The position numbers and the translations under genes were made by a program. Below, piece by piece: positions 57,181-64,000 of a DNA stretch of 64,000 bases (position 1 is its first letter; every line of letters starts with the position of its first letter). Source of the DNA: Phreatobacter aquaticus (GTDB lineage Bacteria > Pseudomonadota > Alphaproteobacteria > Rhizobiales > Phreatobacteraceae); contig NZ_CP039865.1 in NCBI RefSeq assembly GCF_005160265.1, positions 3,000,828-3,064,827 of the forward strand. The letters run 5' to 3'. Below the pieces are notes generated by a model. It was not told the DNA's origin, did no database searches, and saw only the letters and a list, made by a program, of their open reading frames with translations.

Positions 57181-58125
57181 TCATGACGGCCGCGCGAGGC
57201 CGGCGAAATAGGGCAGGCAGCGGGCGAGACCCTCGGCAAGCGGCACCTTGGGGGTCCAGCCGAGCAGGGCCTGGGCACGGGTGATGTCAGGGCAGCGCTG
57301 CTTCGGATCGTCGGTCGGCAGCGGCCGGAAGGCGAGGGGAGACCGTGATCCCGTCAGCTCCAGCACCGCATCGGCGAGTTCCCGGATGGTGAACTCGCCG
57401 GGATTGCCGAGATTGACCGGTCCGTCGATCGGCTGGGCCGAGCGCATCATCCGGAAGAAGCCCTCGACGAGATCGTCGACATAGCAGAACGAGCGCGTCT
57501 GGCTGCCGTCGCCATAGAGTTCGAGCGGCTCCCCGGCCAGTGCCTTCATCAGGAAATTGGATACGACCCGCCCATCCAGCGGGTCCATGCGGGGACCATA
57601 GGTGTTGAAGATGCGGACGACCCGGACATCGGTGCCATAGGTGCGCCGGTAGTCGAAGCATAGCGCCTCGGCGGCCCGCTTGCCCTCATCGTAGCAGGCG
57701 CGGGGACCGGTCGAATTGACATTGCCCCAATAGGCCTCGGTCTGCGGATGGACAGAGGGGTCGCCATAGACCTCGCTGGTGGAGGCCTGGAAGAACCGGG
57801 CGCCATCGCGCCTGGCCCAGGCGAGCATGGCCTCGGTGCCGACCACGTTGATCATCAGCGTGCCGACCGGATCGCGCTGGTAATGCGGCGGCGAGGCGGG
57901 CGAGGCCAGGTTCCAGATCTCGTCGACCCGGCGGTCGGGTTGAAACGTCCGCACATCCGCCTGCACGAAGGTGAAGGCCGGATGGTTCAGCAGCGGCTCG
58001 ATATTGCAGAGCCGGCCGGTCATCAGATTGTCCAGGCAGACGACGGCATGGCCTTCGGCCAGCAACCGGTCGCAGACATGGCTTCCGACAAAGCCGGCGC
58101 CGCCGGTCACCAACGCTGTCCCCAT
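57181..58125 (-). CDS. UDP-glucuronate decarboxylase-type short-chain dehydrogenase (UDP-xylose synthase)
   Basis: 314 residues from ATG 58125 (ATG 58140 is possible). Extended SDR enzyme with [16 protein letters not shown] at the N-terminus, the catalytic region [20 protein letters not shown], and YDEGKRAAE containing the YxxxK pair. The runs [19 protein letters not shown] and [20 protein letters not shown] match UDP-xylose synthases closely. It would decarboxylate UDP-GlcA, made by the adjacent ugd product, to UDP-xylose. A dTDP-glucose 4,6-dehydratase is a less likely alternative given the pairing and motif details. Divergent from the gene at 58396. Confidence 0.88.
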   Translation of the reverse strand: MGTALVTGGAGFVGSHVCDRLLAEGHAVVCLDNLMTGRLCNIEPLLNHPAFTFVQADVRTFQPDRRVDEIWNLASPASPPHYQRDPVGTLMINVVGTEAMLAWARRDGARFFQASTSEVYGDPSVHPQTEAYWGNVNSTGPRACYDEGKRAAEALCFDYRRTYGTDVRVVRIFNTYGPRMDPLDGRVVSNFLMKALAGEPLELYGDGSQTRSFCYVDDLVEGFFRMMRSAQPIDGPVNLGNPGEFTIRELADAVLELTGSRSPLAFRPLPTDDPKQRCPDITRAQALLGWTPKVPLAEGLARCLPYFAGLARPS

Positions 58126-58395
58126 GGTGGGCGCTCTCATCCTCGGCCTGTGGCGCGCTCGAAAGAGCTGCACCACCTTGTGCTTAGGTCTCCCCGCGCC
58201 TTGTGACAACGCGATGGGCGGCGTGCGGCCAACGCTGCACCGGATGCCCACAGAAAAGCGCAGGACCTGCCAATGCATCTCTCCGGATCGCGAGCCGTGC
58301 GCGCCTGAAATCCACGCTTGCAGGAATGCGGGGTTGCGTCGGGCACAAGTGCGCCCCCATGTGCCGCTCTTCATCCTGCTGGAACGGACAAGCGC

Positions 58396-59427
58396 ATGGC
58401 ACAGGATCTGGAACTCGGTCTCGACACGTTCGGCGATGTCACATCCGGCCCGGATGGCAGCCTGCTGCCTCATGCCCAGGTGATCCGCAATGTCGTCGAG
58501 GAGGCCGTGCTCGCCGATCAGCTCGGCATCGACTTCATCGGGCTTGGTGAGCACCACCGCTCGGATTTTGCCATTTCCTCGCCCGAAGTGGCCCTTGCCG
58601 CCATCGCCGCTCGGACCAGCCGCATCCGGCTTGGGTCCGCTGTCACAGTGTTGAGCTCAGACGATCCGATCCGTGTGTTCCAGCGCTTCTCGACACTGGA
58701 TGCGGTCTCCAACGGCCGCGCCGAGGTCATTCTCGGGCGCGGATCCTTCACCGAATCCTTCCCACTCTTCGGCTTCCAGCTCAGCGATTACGAGACCCTG
58801 TTCGAGGACAAGCTCGACCTGTTCGCAGCACTCGCCCATGGCGGGCCGGTGACCTGGGAGGGGCAGACGCGTCCGCCGCTCGCCAACCAGCACGTCTTCC
58901 CGCCGATGGAGGCCGGCCGGTTGAAGACATGGATCGGTGTCGGCGGCAGTCCGGAATCGGTGGTGCGTGCCGCGCGCTACAATCTGCCCATGATGCTCGC
59001 CATCATCGGCGGCGATCCCAAGCGCTTCCGCCCCTATGTCGACCTCTATCACCGGGCCTTTGCCCAGCTGGGCGAGCCGTCGCAGGCCCTTGGCGTCCAC
59101 TCGCCGGGCTATGTCGCCGACACCGACGCGCAGGCGCGGGCCGAGTTCTTCCCCGATTACAAGCGCATGCGTGACAGGATCGGCGGCGAACGCGGCTGGC
59201 CGCCGATGCAGCGGGCCGAGTTCGAGCAGGAGATCGAGCATGGCTCGCTCTATCTGGGTTCGCCGGAGACGGTGGCGCGCAAGATCGCGGCGACCGCCAA
59301 GGCGCTTGGCATCCAGCGCTTCGACCTGAAATACAGCGCCGGGCCGCTGCCGCACGACAAGCTGATGCGCTGCATCGAGCTCTACGGCACGAAGGTCATG
59401 CCGATGGTGCGCGACATGCTCGCCTGA
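58396..59427 (+). CDS. Luciferase-like (LLM class) flavin-dependent oxidoreductase
   Basis: 343-residue TIM-barrel flavoprotein of the bacterial luciferase superfamily. The N-terminal [16 protein letters not shown], then [20 protein letters not shown] and [27 protein letters not shown], are the family's FMN-site landmarks; [16 protein letters not shown] and [16 protein letters not shown] follow. Members include alkane monooxygenases and F420-dependent enzymes; the subgroup with this exact opening is usually uncharacterised. Substrate unknown. ATG 58396 has only a weak ribosome-binding site. It converges with the deformylase-like gene (9-base gap). Confidence 0.9.
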   Translation: MAQDLELGLDTFGDVTSGPDGSLLPHAQVIRNVVEEAVLADQLGIDFIGLGEHHRSDFAISSPEVALAAIAARTSRIRLGSAVTVLSSDDPIRVFQRFSTLDAVSNGRAEVILGRGSFTESFPLFGFQLSDYETLFEDKLDLFAALAHGGPVTWEGQTRPPLANQHVFPPMEAGRLKTWIGVGGSPESVVRAARYNLPMMLAIIGGDPKRFRPYVDLYHRAFAQLGEPSQALGVHSPGYVADTDAQARAEFFPDYKRMRDRIGGERGWPPMQRAEFEQEIEHGSLYLGSPETVARKIAATAKALGIQRFDLKYSAGPLPHDKLMRCIELYGTKVMPMVRDMLA

Positions 59428-59436
59428 GGCGACGCC

Positions 59437-59937
59437 TCAGGCCTTCTTGCGGGTCTTTTCGAAGCGTTTCACGGCACGCTCGCGCTTCAGCCGTGACAGC
59501 CGGTCGATCCAGAAGATGCCGTCGAGCTGGTCGATCTCGTGCTGCAGGACAACCGCCAGGAATCCCTCTGCCTCGCCCTCCTGAGGCTTGCCGGACAAGT
59601 CCTGCCAGGTCAGCCCAATGCGGGCCGGCCGCTCGATCTGTTCGGAAATGCCGGGCATCGAGACGCTGCCTTCCGTCTCGGTCTTCAATTCGGGTGAGGT
59701 CCAGACGATCACCGGATTGGCATAGACCCGCATGATCGCATCGTCGGCGAGGCGGATCACCACAAGGCGCTTGGCGACACCGAAATGCGAGGCGGTGAGA
59801 CCGATGGCCGGGGCTGCCACCAGCGTGTCGATCAGGTCCTGGGCAAGGGTCGCCAGAGCCTCGTCAAAGACGTCGATGGGCTCGGCCTTCTGCCGGAGGC
59901 GGGGATCGGGGAACATGACGAGCGGGCGGGCGGGCAA
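59437..59937 (-). CDS. Peptide deformylase-like protein with lost metal ligands (probably not a deformylase)
   Basis: 166 residues with the peptide-deformylase fold pattern (PLVMFPDPRLRQKAEPID..., ANPVIV, LQHEIDQLDGIFWIDRLSRLKR). Active enzymes carry three motifs: GxGLAAxQ, EGCLS and HExDH. Here they read IGLTASHFG, EGSVS and HEIDQ. The metal-binding Cys is Ser91 and the second His is Gln137, leaving only His133 of three ligands; the Gln of motif I is replaced too. It should not bind the catalytic metal normally. The cell presumably has a true def elsewhere. A structural, ribosome-associated or altered-metal role is open. Frame and length are intact, so it is not simply a decayed gene. Confidence 0.85.
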   Translation of the reverse strand: MPARPLVMFPDPRLRQKAEPIDVFDEALATLAQDLIDTLVAAPAIGLTASHFGVAKRLVVIRLADDAIMRVYANPVIVWTSPELKTETEGSVSMPGISEQIERPARIGLTWQDLSGKPQEGEAEGFLAVVLQHEIDQLDGIFWIDRLSRLKRERAVKRFEKTRKKA

Positions 59938-60102
59938 GATCTTCGGCCTTTCATCGATCGGACGAGATGTCTAGCCGACGGGATGGCATGCCGGGAAGCG
60001 GCAGCTCTGCATGACTTGCTGATGGCTTTCCCCGGCGGGGAGGCGCAGAAGGCGAGCCGGCCGAGAATCCCCCCCTGGCCACACATCAGAAAGTGCCTTC
60101 CC

Positions 60103-60339
60103 ATGAAATCGATCCTGTCCCTCGCCCTGCTCGTTGGGCTCTCCGGCGCCACCATGGCGCAAGGCGCCGACACCTGCGCCGGCTACCTCAAGACGCTCGA
60201 AGAGATGCGCACCGCCATGCGGGCCTCCGGCACCGCACTGCCGGCCCCCGAGCCGACCGATGCCGCCATCGAGGCCTATTGCAAGAAGAACCCGACCGCG
60301 CCGCTGGCGACCGCGATGGAAAAGGCTCTCAGCCAGTAA
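60103..60339 (+). CDS. 78-residue secreted protein with two cysteines
   Basis: Signal peptide MKSILSLALLVGLSGATMAQ, then a mature part of about 58 residues: ADTCAGYLKTLEEMRTAMRA, a Pro/Ala-rich turn, and AIEAYCKKNPTAPLATAMEK. Two helices joined by a probable Cys-Cys bridge would fit a small HdeA-like periplasmic fold, but the similarity is only in size and pattern. ATG 60103 is the clear start by signal peptide. Function unknown. Confidence 0.7.
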   Translation: MKSILSLALLVGLSGATMAQGADTCAGYLKTLEEMRTAMRASGTALPAPEPTDAAIEAYCKKNPTAPLATAMEKALSQ

Positions 60340-60466
60340 TTTCCGCATATCGTCACGACGTGGGGGCCGCCGTGAGGCGGCCCTTTGCGTTGGTCTGTTG
60401 TTTTAGACCAAGAAGCTCTTCCCCTGCGGCATGCTTGCGCTAGTCTGGCGGGCGGGAGGACACACC

Positions 60467-60721
60467 ATGCGCCGCTTCACCACCATCATCGGATCGGGCA
60501 TTGCTCTGGCTGGCCTGATCGCCTCGACTTCGGGCGCCCTTGCCTATGGGGTCTATTGCGCCAACAACAGAATCGAGATCGACAGCCGGTCCTTCGATCA
60601 GATGCGCATCGCACGCGGCTCCGGCATCTGCGCGTTCGGCCAGTTCAATTATCTGTCCGACGCCCAGAATTTCGCCCGCCGCAACAACATGCAGCCCGGC
60701 GCCACCTGCTCCTGCCGGTAA
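60467..60721 (+). CDS. 84-residue secreted Cys-containing protein
   Basis: ATG 60467 has GGGAGGA upstream and opens a signal peptide (MRRFTTIIGSGIALAGLIAS, ending near GALA). The mature part is YGVYCANNRIEIDSRSFDQM, then GICAFGQFNYLSDAQNFARR and PGATCSCR at the end. Four cysteines suggest two disulfides. No family recognised. It precedes the binding-protein gene by about 100 bases on the same strand, but its relation to it is unclear. Confidence 0.65.
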   Translation: MRRFTTIIGSGIALAGLIASTSGALAYGVYCANNRIEIDSRSFDQMRIARGSGICAFGQFNYLSDAQNFARRNNMQPGATCSCR

Positions 60722-60823
60722 ACGGCCCGACCGGCCTCGCATCTGGCACGGATTTCGCGACCGCGATAATGGGCGAGGCTTTTCGCCCTGCTGGATGGAT
60801 TTCGGCTGCAAACGGAGCAAGGG

Positions 60824-61825
60824 ATGACATTCTCAGTCACGCGGCGGACTGCGATTGCCGCAGTTGCAGGCAGTGTCGCGGCGCCGGCACTGGGGCAGCA
60901 GGCGCGCGATCGCTTCGTGTTCGGCACCAACTGGCTGCCGGATGTCGAGCGCGGCGGGTTCTATCACGCCGAGGCCGCGGGCATTTTCCGCAAGTATGGG
61001 CTGGATGTGACAATTCAGGCGGGGGGACCGCAGCTGAACAACCCGCAGCTCCTCGTCGCGGGCCGTCTCGATGGCGTGATGATCTCCTCTTCCATCGAGG
61101 CGCTGAATTACGCCCACTCGGATGTGCCGCTGGTGACGGTTGCGGCGATCTATCAGAAGAGCCCGCAGATCCTCGTGGCCCATGCCGCCTCAGGGGTGAA
61201 GTCGCTGGAGGACCTGCGCGGCAAGCCGATCCTGATTTCCGGCCTGGCGCGCAATGGCTATTGGCGCTGGCTTAAGGCCAAATATGGCTACACCGACGAT
61301 CAGATCCGGCCCTACACGTTCAATCTCGGTCCTTTCGTCGCCAATCCCCAGGCGATCCAGCAGGGCTTCATCACCTACGAGCCGAACCAGGTCAGGCAGG
61401 CCGGGATCGAACCGGTCGTCTTCCTGTTCGCCGATCACGGCTTCAACGATTTCGGCGGGATCATCACCATGCGCCGCGAGACGCTGGAGACCCGCCGCGA
61501 TGTGGCGCAGCGATTCGTCCAGGCTGTCAGCGAGGGTTGGCGCGATTTCCTGTTCGGCGACCCGGCGCCGGGGCTCGCCCTGATCAAGAGCGTCAATGAC
61601 CGGCTGACCGACGAGATCATTGCCAACTCCCTGAAGGTCATCAAGGAGCGCGAGCTCATTCATGGCGGCGAGGGGCGGCGCGGCATCGGCTTCATGACGG
61701 CGGAGCGCTGGGCCGCCATCTATGAGACGATGGCAAGCTCCGAGATCGTCCCGCGCGGTGACTACTGGCGGCGCGCCTTCGACACCAGCCTGCTCGGTAC
61801 GGGCCTCGCCTTGCCGCCAGCCTGA
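60824..61825 (+). CDS. ABC transporter substrate-binding protein, THI5/NMT1 (SsuA-like) family
   Basis: 333-residue periplasmic protein with a short Tat-like signal (TRRTAIAAVAGSVAAPALG). The mature part starts FGTNWLPDVERGGFYHAEAA, a form typical of NMT1/THI5-like proteins that bind pyrimidines or thiamine precursors (compare W-x-P-x-x-x-x-G-F/Y-Y-x-A). Further features are AAIYQKSPQILVAH and EPNQVRQAGIEPVVF. The neighbouring gene 28 bases downstream encodes a cytosine-deaminase-like enzyme, which makes a pyrimidine-type ligand plausible. No permease or ATPase gene is beside it. Confidence 0.88.
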   Translation: MTFSVTRRTAIAAVAGSVAAPALGQQARDRFVFGTNWLPDVERGGFYHAEAAGIFRKYGLDVTIQAGGPQLNNPQLLVAGRLDGVMISSSIEALNYAHSDVPLVTVAAIYQKSPQILVAHAASGVKSLEDLRGKPILISGLARNGYWRWLKAKYGYTDDQIRPYTFNLGPFVANPQAIQQGFITYEPNQVRQAGIEPVVFLFADHGFNDFGGIITMRRETLETRRDVAQRFVQAVSEGWRDFLFGDPAPGLALIKSVNDRLTDEIIANSLKVIKERELIHGGEGRRGIGFMTAERWAAIYETMASSEIVPRGDYWRRAFDTSLLGTGLALPPA

Positions 61826-61853
61826 CCTGGCCCATCTCTCGCGGGAGCGACCC

Positions 61854-63200
61854 ATGACACGGCATGCCGAACTCGTCGTCCCAGGCGGCCGCTATGTGCT
61901 GCGGCGTGCACGCATTCCCGGCTGTTTCCTGCATGCGCCGTCGGCCTTCGGTCCGGCTGACGCCGATGGCTCGTTTCTCGTCGACCTGCTGATCGACAAC
62001 GGCCTTGTCGCGGACATCAGCGCCGCAGGCGCATCCATGCCTGCCGATGGTCCGGCCATCGACCTTGCTGGACGGCAGGTCTGGTCCACCTTGCTCGACG
62101 TGCATACCCATCTCGACAAGGGCCAGGTCATTCCCCGCGCGGTGCCGGACGGAACGCTTGAGGGCGGTGCACGGGCGACCATCGCCGACCGCCAGTTCTG
62201 GACGGAGGAAGATATCGCGGCCCGCATGCGGTTCGGCCTGCAATGCGCCTATGTCCACGGCGTGTCGATGATCCGCACGCATCTGGATTCCCACGAACAT
62301 CTCGCGCCGCGGAGTTTCCAGGTGTTTCGCGCCATGCGCGACGAATGGGCCGGTCGCATCGATCTTCAGGCTGTCGGTTTGGCGCCGCTGGCCGTCTTCC
62401 GCACCGACTGGGGCAACCGCCTCGCGGATCTGGTTCTGCAATCCGGCGGGGTACTCGGTGGCGTCACCGATGCTCTGGGCGTCTATGAGGGGGCAGGGGA
62501 CGCCGAGATGGATCGGCTGCTCGACGCGTTTCTGATGGCCGCCGCCGAGCGCGGGCTCGATGTCGATCTGCATGTCGACCAGACCGAGGCGCTCGATCCC
62601 TTTGCCCTGCCGCGGATCGCAGCGGCGGTGCTGCGTACCAAGTTCAAGGGACGGGTCCTCTGCGGGCACTGCGTATCGCTCGCCCTTCAGCCCGACGACG
62701 TCGCCCGCGAGACGATTGCCCGCTCGGTCGATGCCGGCCTCGATTTCGTGACCCTGCCGACCCCGATGATCTATCTGCAGGATCGAAAGCCCGGGCGCAC
62801 GCCGCGCTGGCGTGGTGTGACGCTGGCGCAGGAGCTTCTCGATGCGGGATTGAAGGTCGCGATCGGCGGCGACAATTGCCGGGACGCCTGGTTCCCCTTC
62901 GGCGATCACGACATGGTCGACACGCTTCACCAGTCGGTTCGCATCTTCCATCTCGATCAGCCGTTCTCGCGGGCGCTCGCCATGGCAGGCCCGATGGCGT
63001 CCGACATTGCAGGCGCCGGGCGCCATGGGCGCATCGCCGTTGGCGCGCCGGCCGACATGATCCTCTTGTCCGCGCGCACGCTGAACGAGGCCATGTGCCG
63101 CCCGCAGGCTGATCGCATCGTCCTGCGCCGGGGCAAGCGGGTGATGGACCCTTTGCCCGACTATGCGGAACTGGACGCGCTGGCCGGCATGCCTGCCTGA
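61854..63200 (+). CDS. Cytosine deaminase-like amidohydrolase
   Basis: 448-residue metal-dependent hydrolase of the amidohydrolase superfamily, in the CodA / N-isopropylammelide branch. Metal and catalytic residues are visible in LDVHTHLDKGQ, HVDQTEALD, LCGHCVSLA and GGDNCRDAWFPFGDHDM, which line up with the HxH, HxDE, GH and GxDD elements of CodA. ATG 61854 has GGGAG upstream. It is co-directional with a THI5-type binding protein 28 bases upstream, so the two probably take up and deaminate a pyrimidine or triazine. A terminator shared with rne follows. Confidence 0.88.
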   Translation: MTRHAELVVPGGRYVLRRARIPGCFLHAPSAFGPADADGSFLVDLLIDNGLVADISAAGASMPADGPAIDLAGRQVWSTLLDVHTHLDKGQVIPRAVPDGTLEGGARATIADRQFWTEEDIAARMRFGLQCAYVHGVSMIRTHLDSHEHLAPRSFQVFRAMRDEWAGRIDLQAVGLAPLAVFRTDWGNRLADLVLQSGGVLGGVTDALGVYEGAGDAEMDRLLDAFLMAAAERGLDVDLHVDQTEALDPFALPRIAAAVLRTKFKGRVLCGHCVSLALQPDDVARETIARSVDAGLDFVTLPTPMIYLQDRKPGRTPRWRGVTLAQELLDAGLKVAIGGDNCRDAWFPFGDHDMVDTLHQSVRIFHLDQPFSRALAMAGPMASDIAGAGRHGRIAVGAPADMILLSARTLNEAMCRPQADRIVLRRGKRVMDPLPDYAELDALAGMPA

Positions 63201-63246
63201 TCGGTTGAGCGTCAGCCTGCGGCCCTGGTCGAAGGACTCGGAATCA

Positions 63247-63274
63247 AAACGGCCAGGGAAAACCCTGGCCGTTT
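63247..63274. terminator. Bidirectional terminator between the deaminase-like gene and rne
   Basis: AAACGGCCAGGG (63247-63258) and CCCTGGCCGTTT (63263-63274) form a perfect 12-base stem around AAAA. It lies between two converging genes and can serve both. Confidence 0.85.
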
Positions 63275-63300
63275 GTCTGTTGTCTCGGGATCGCCGAGCG

Positions 63301-64000
63301 TCAGCCCTTGCGGCTCCACCAGCCGGCGCGGCGCGCGGCCGGGTTCTCTGCCGGCTTGGCCACTTCGACCGGTTCCGGATCCGGAGTGCGGCGACGCTTC
63401 ACCGGCTCCTCGACCACGGCGACCGGGGCTGCGGCGACCGGAGCCGGCGCTGCCACAGGTGCAGGTGCGACGGGAGCAGGCGCGGTCACAACCTCTGCAG
63501 CCGGGACTTCGGCGGCAATCGCCTCGGCCTTCGGCGTGCGGCGCTTGCGGGCCGCAGGGGCAGGAGCTGCGGCCACTTCGGCCTCAGGCGCGACTGGTGC
63601 AGCCGGCTCGGCTCCATCGGTCGCTTCCGCGATCGGGATGCGCTTGCGGCCACGACGACCAGCATGACGGGGAGCCTCTTCGGCGACCGCTGCCGGCTCG
63701 CCGGCCTCGACCGCTTCGGCTGCGTTCTCGACAATGGCATCGCCACCGGTCGCATCCGCGGCCACAGCGTCTTGCGCCTCGGCTGCGCCTTCCCCCTCGG
63801 CCTCGTCGGCACGGTTGCGACGGCCGCCGCGACGGCCGCGGCGACGCTTGCGGCGCTCGCTCTCGCCGCCATCATCGGCTTCCTGCGTGGTGACGGCCTC
63901 GCCCTCGGCGCCGGTCTCCTCGTCGTCCTCGCCATCCTCGTCGCTGCCGGCTTCGGCAGGCGAGCCATCGGAGGCAACGCGCGGCTCGCCGCCCTCGTCG
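63301..64000 (-). CDS. rne: Ribonuclease E, C-terminal part (5' part beyond right edge)
   Basis: The minus-strand frame enters from the right edge and ends at 63301; about 232 residues are visible. They are low-complexity and natively unfolded-looking. An acidic stretch (SDEDGEDDEETG) comes first, then an Arg-rich block (RRKRRRGRRGGRRNR) and a second basic patch (HAGRRGRKRIPI). Long Ala/Pro/Val runs follow, and the protein ends RRAGWWSRKG. This order and the AGWWSR ending match the C-terminal scaffold of alphaproteobacterial RNase E, which binds RNA and degradosome partners. The catalytic S1/DNase-like half is outside, so the call rests on the tail only. Confidence 0.8.
   Translation of the reverse strand, partial: DEGGEPRVASDGSPAEAGSDEDGEDDEETGAEGEAVTTQEADDGGESERRKRRRGRRGGRRNRADEAEGEGAAEAQDAVAADATGGDAIVENAAEAVEAGEPAAVAEEAPRHAGRRGRKRIPIAEATDGAEPAAPVAPEAEVAAAPAPAARKRRTPKAEAIAAEVPAAEVVTAPAPVAPAPVAAPAPVAAAPVAVVEEPVKRRRTPDPEPVEVAKPAENPAARRAGWWSRKG

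Overview
The window is GC-rich DNA from the chromosome of an alphaproteobacterium, most likely a member of the Hyphomicrobiales (Rhizobiales). Support comes from gene content and order: glyA-nrdR-ribD-ribE-ribH-nusB-thiL in one run, a LdtR-type MarR regulator near an L,D-transpeptidase, a B12-dependent ribonucleotide reductase (nrdJ), a Mg-type HemB, Bpt, an Atm1-type exporter and an RNase E tail with Arg-rich and Ala/Pro-rich stretches. I cannot name the genus. No rRNA, tRNA, CRISPR array, transposase or phage gene was recognised.

Layout. 1-6.6 kb: 3' truncated Atm1-type ABC exporter (minus), then a LOG-family enzyme, a membrane-bound AraC regulator, a serine hydrolase and an unknown membrane protein. 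6.6-10.4 kb: a tightly overlapping minus-strand operon cysS, small membrane protein, GFA protein, small membrane protein, cimA. 10.6-16 kb: two secreted proteins (one CreA), parC, a Bug-type binding protein and a small ATPase. 16-23.5 kb: twin amino-acid-type binding proteins, a DsbA-family protein, bpt, threonine ammonia-lyase translationally coupled to an unusual lipoprotein-LivH fusion, and hemB. 23.7-27.3 kb: valine-degradation genes. 27.3-31 kb: ldtR and an L,D-transpeptidase gene, separated by a putative zinc metalloprotease gene behind an AT-rich spacer. 31-37.2 kb: glyA to thiL. 37.2-41.6 kb: nrdJ behind two NrdR-like boxes and a long hairpin-rich leader.

The most unusual part is 42.2-58.1 kb. 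A single 9.87-kb gene (43777-53643) encodes a 3288-residue protein built almost wholly of octapeptides of the type [S/T]-x-T-Q-[L/V/I]-x-[G/A]-L. Twenty-four octads form a 192-residue super-repeat (576 bp of DNA) that recurs in perfect register about 15 times. About 110 bp downstream on the same strand is a TPR plus GT41 (O-GlcNAc-transferase/SPINDLY-like) glycosyltransferase. Next, on the opposite strand, come UDP-glucose 6-dehydrogenase and a UDP-glucuronate decarboxylase-type enzyme, which together would make UDP-glucuronate and UDP-xylose. A SAM methyltransferase lies just upstream of the giant gene. I infer a dedicated protein O-glycosylation locus whose substrate is the giant Ser/Thr-rich protein. 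This is a hypothesis from content and adjacency, not a demonstrated system.

58.4-64 kb: a luciferase-like oxidoreductase, a peptide-deformylase-like protein that has lost two of its three metal ligands, two small secreted proteins, a THI5/NMT1-type binding protein paired with a cytosine-deaminase-like amidohydrolase, and the 3' end of rne entering from the right edge.
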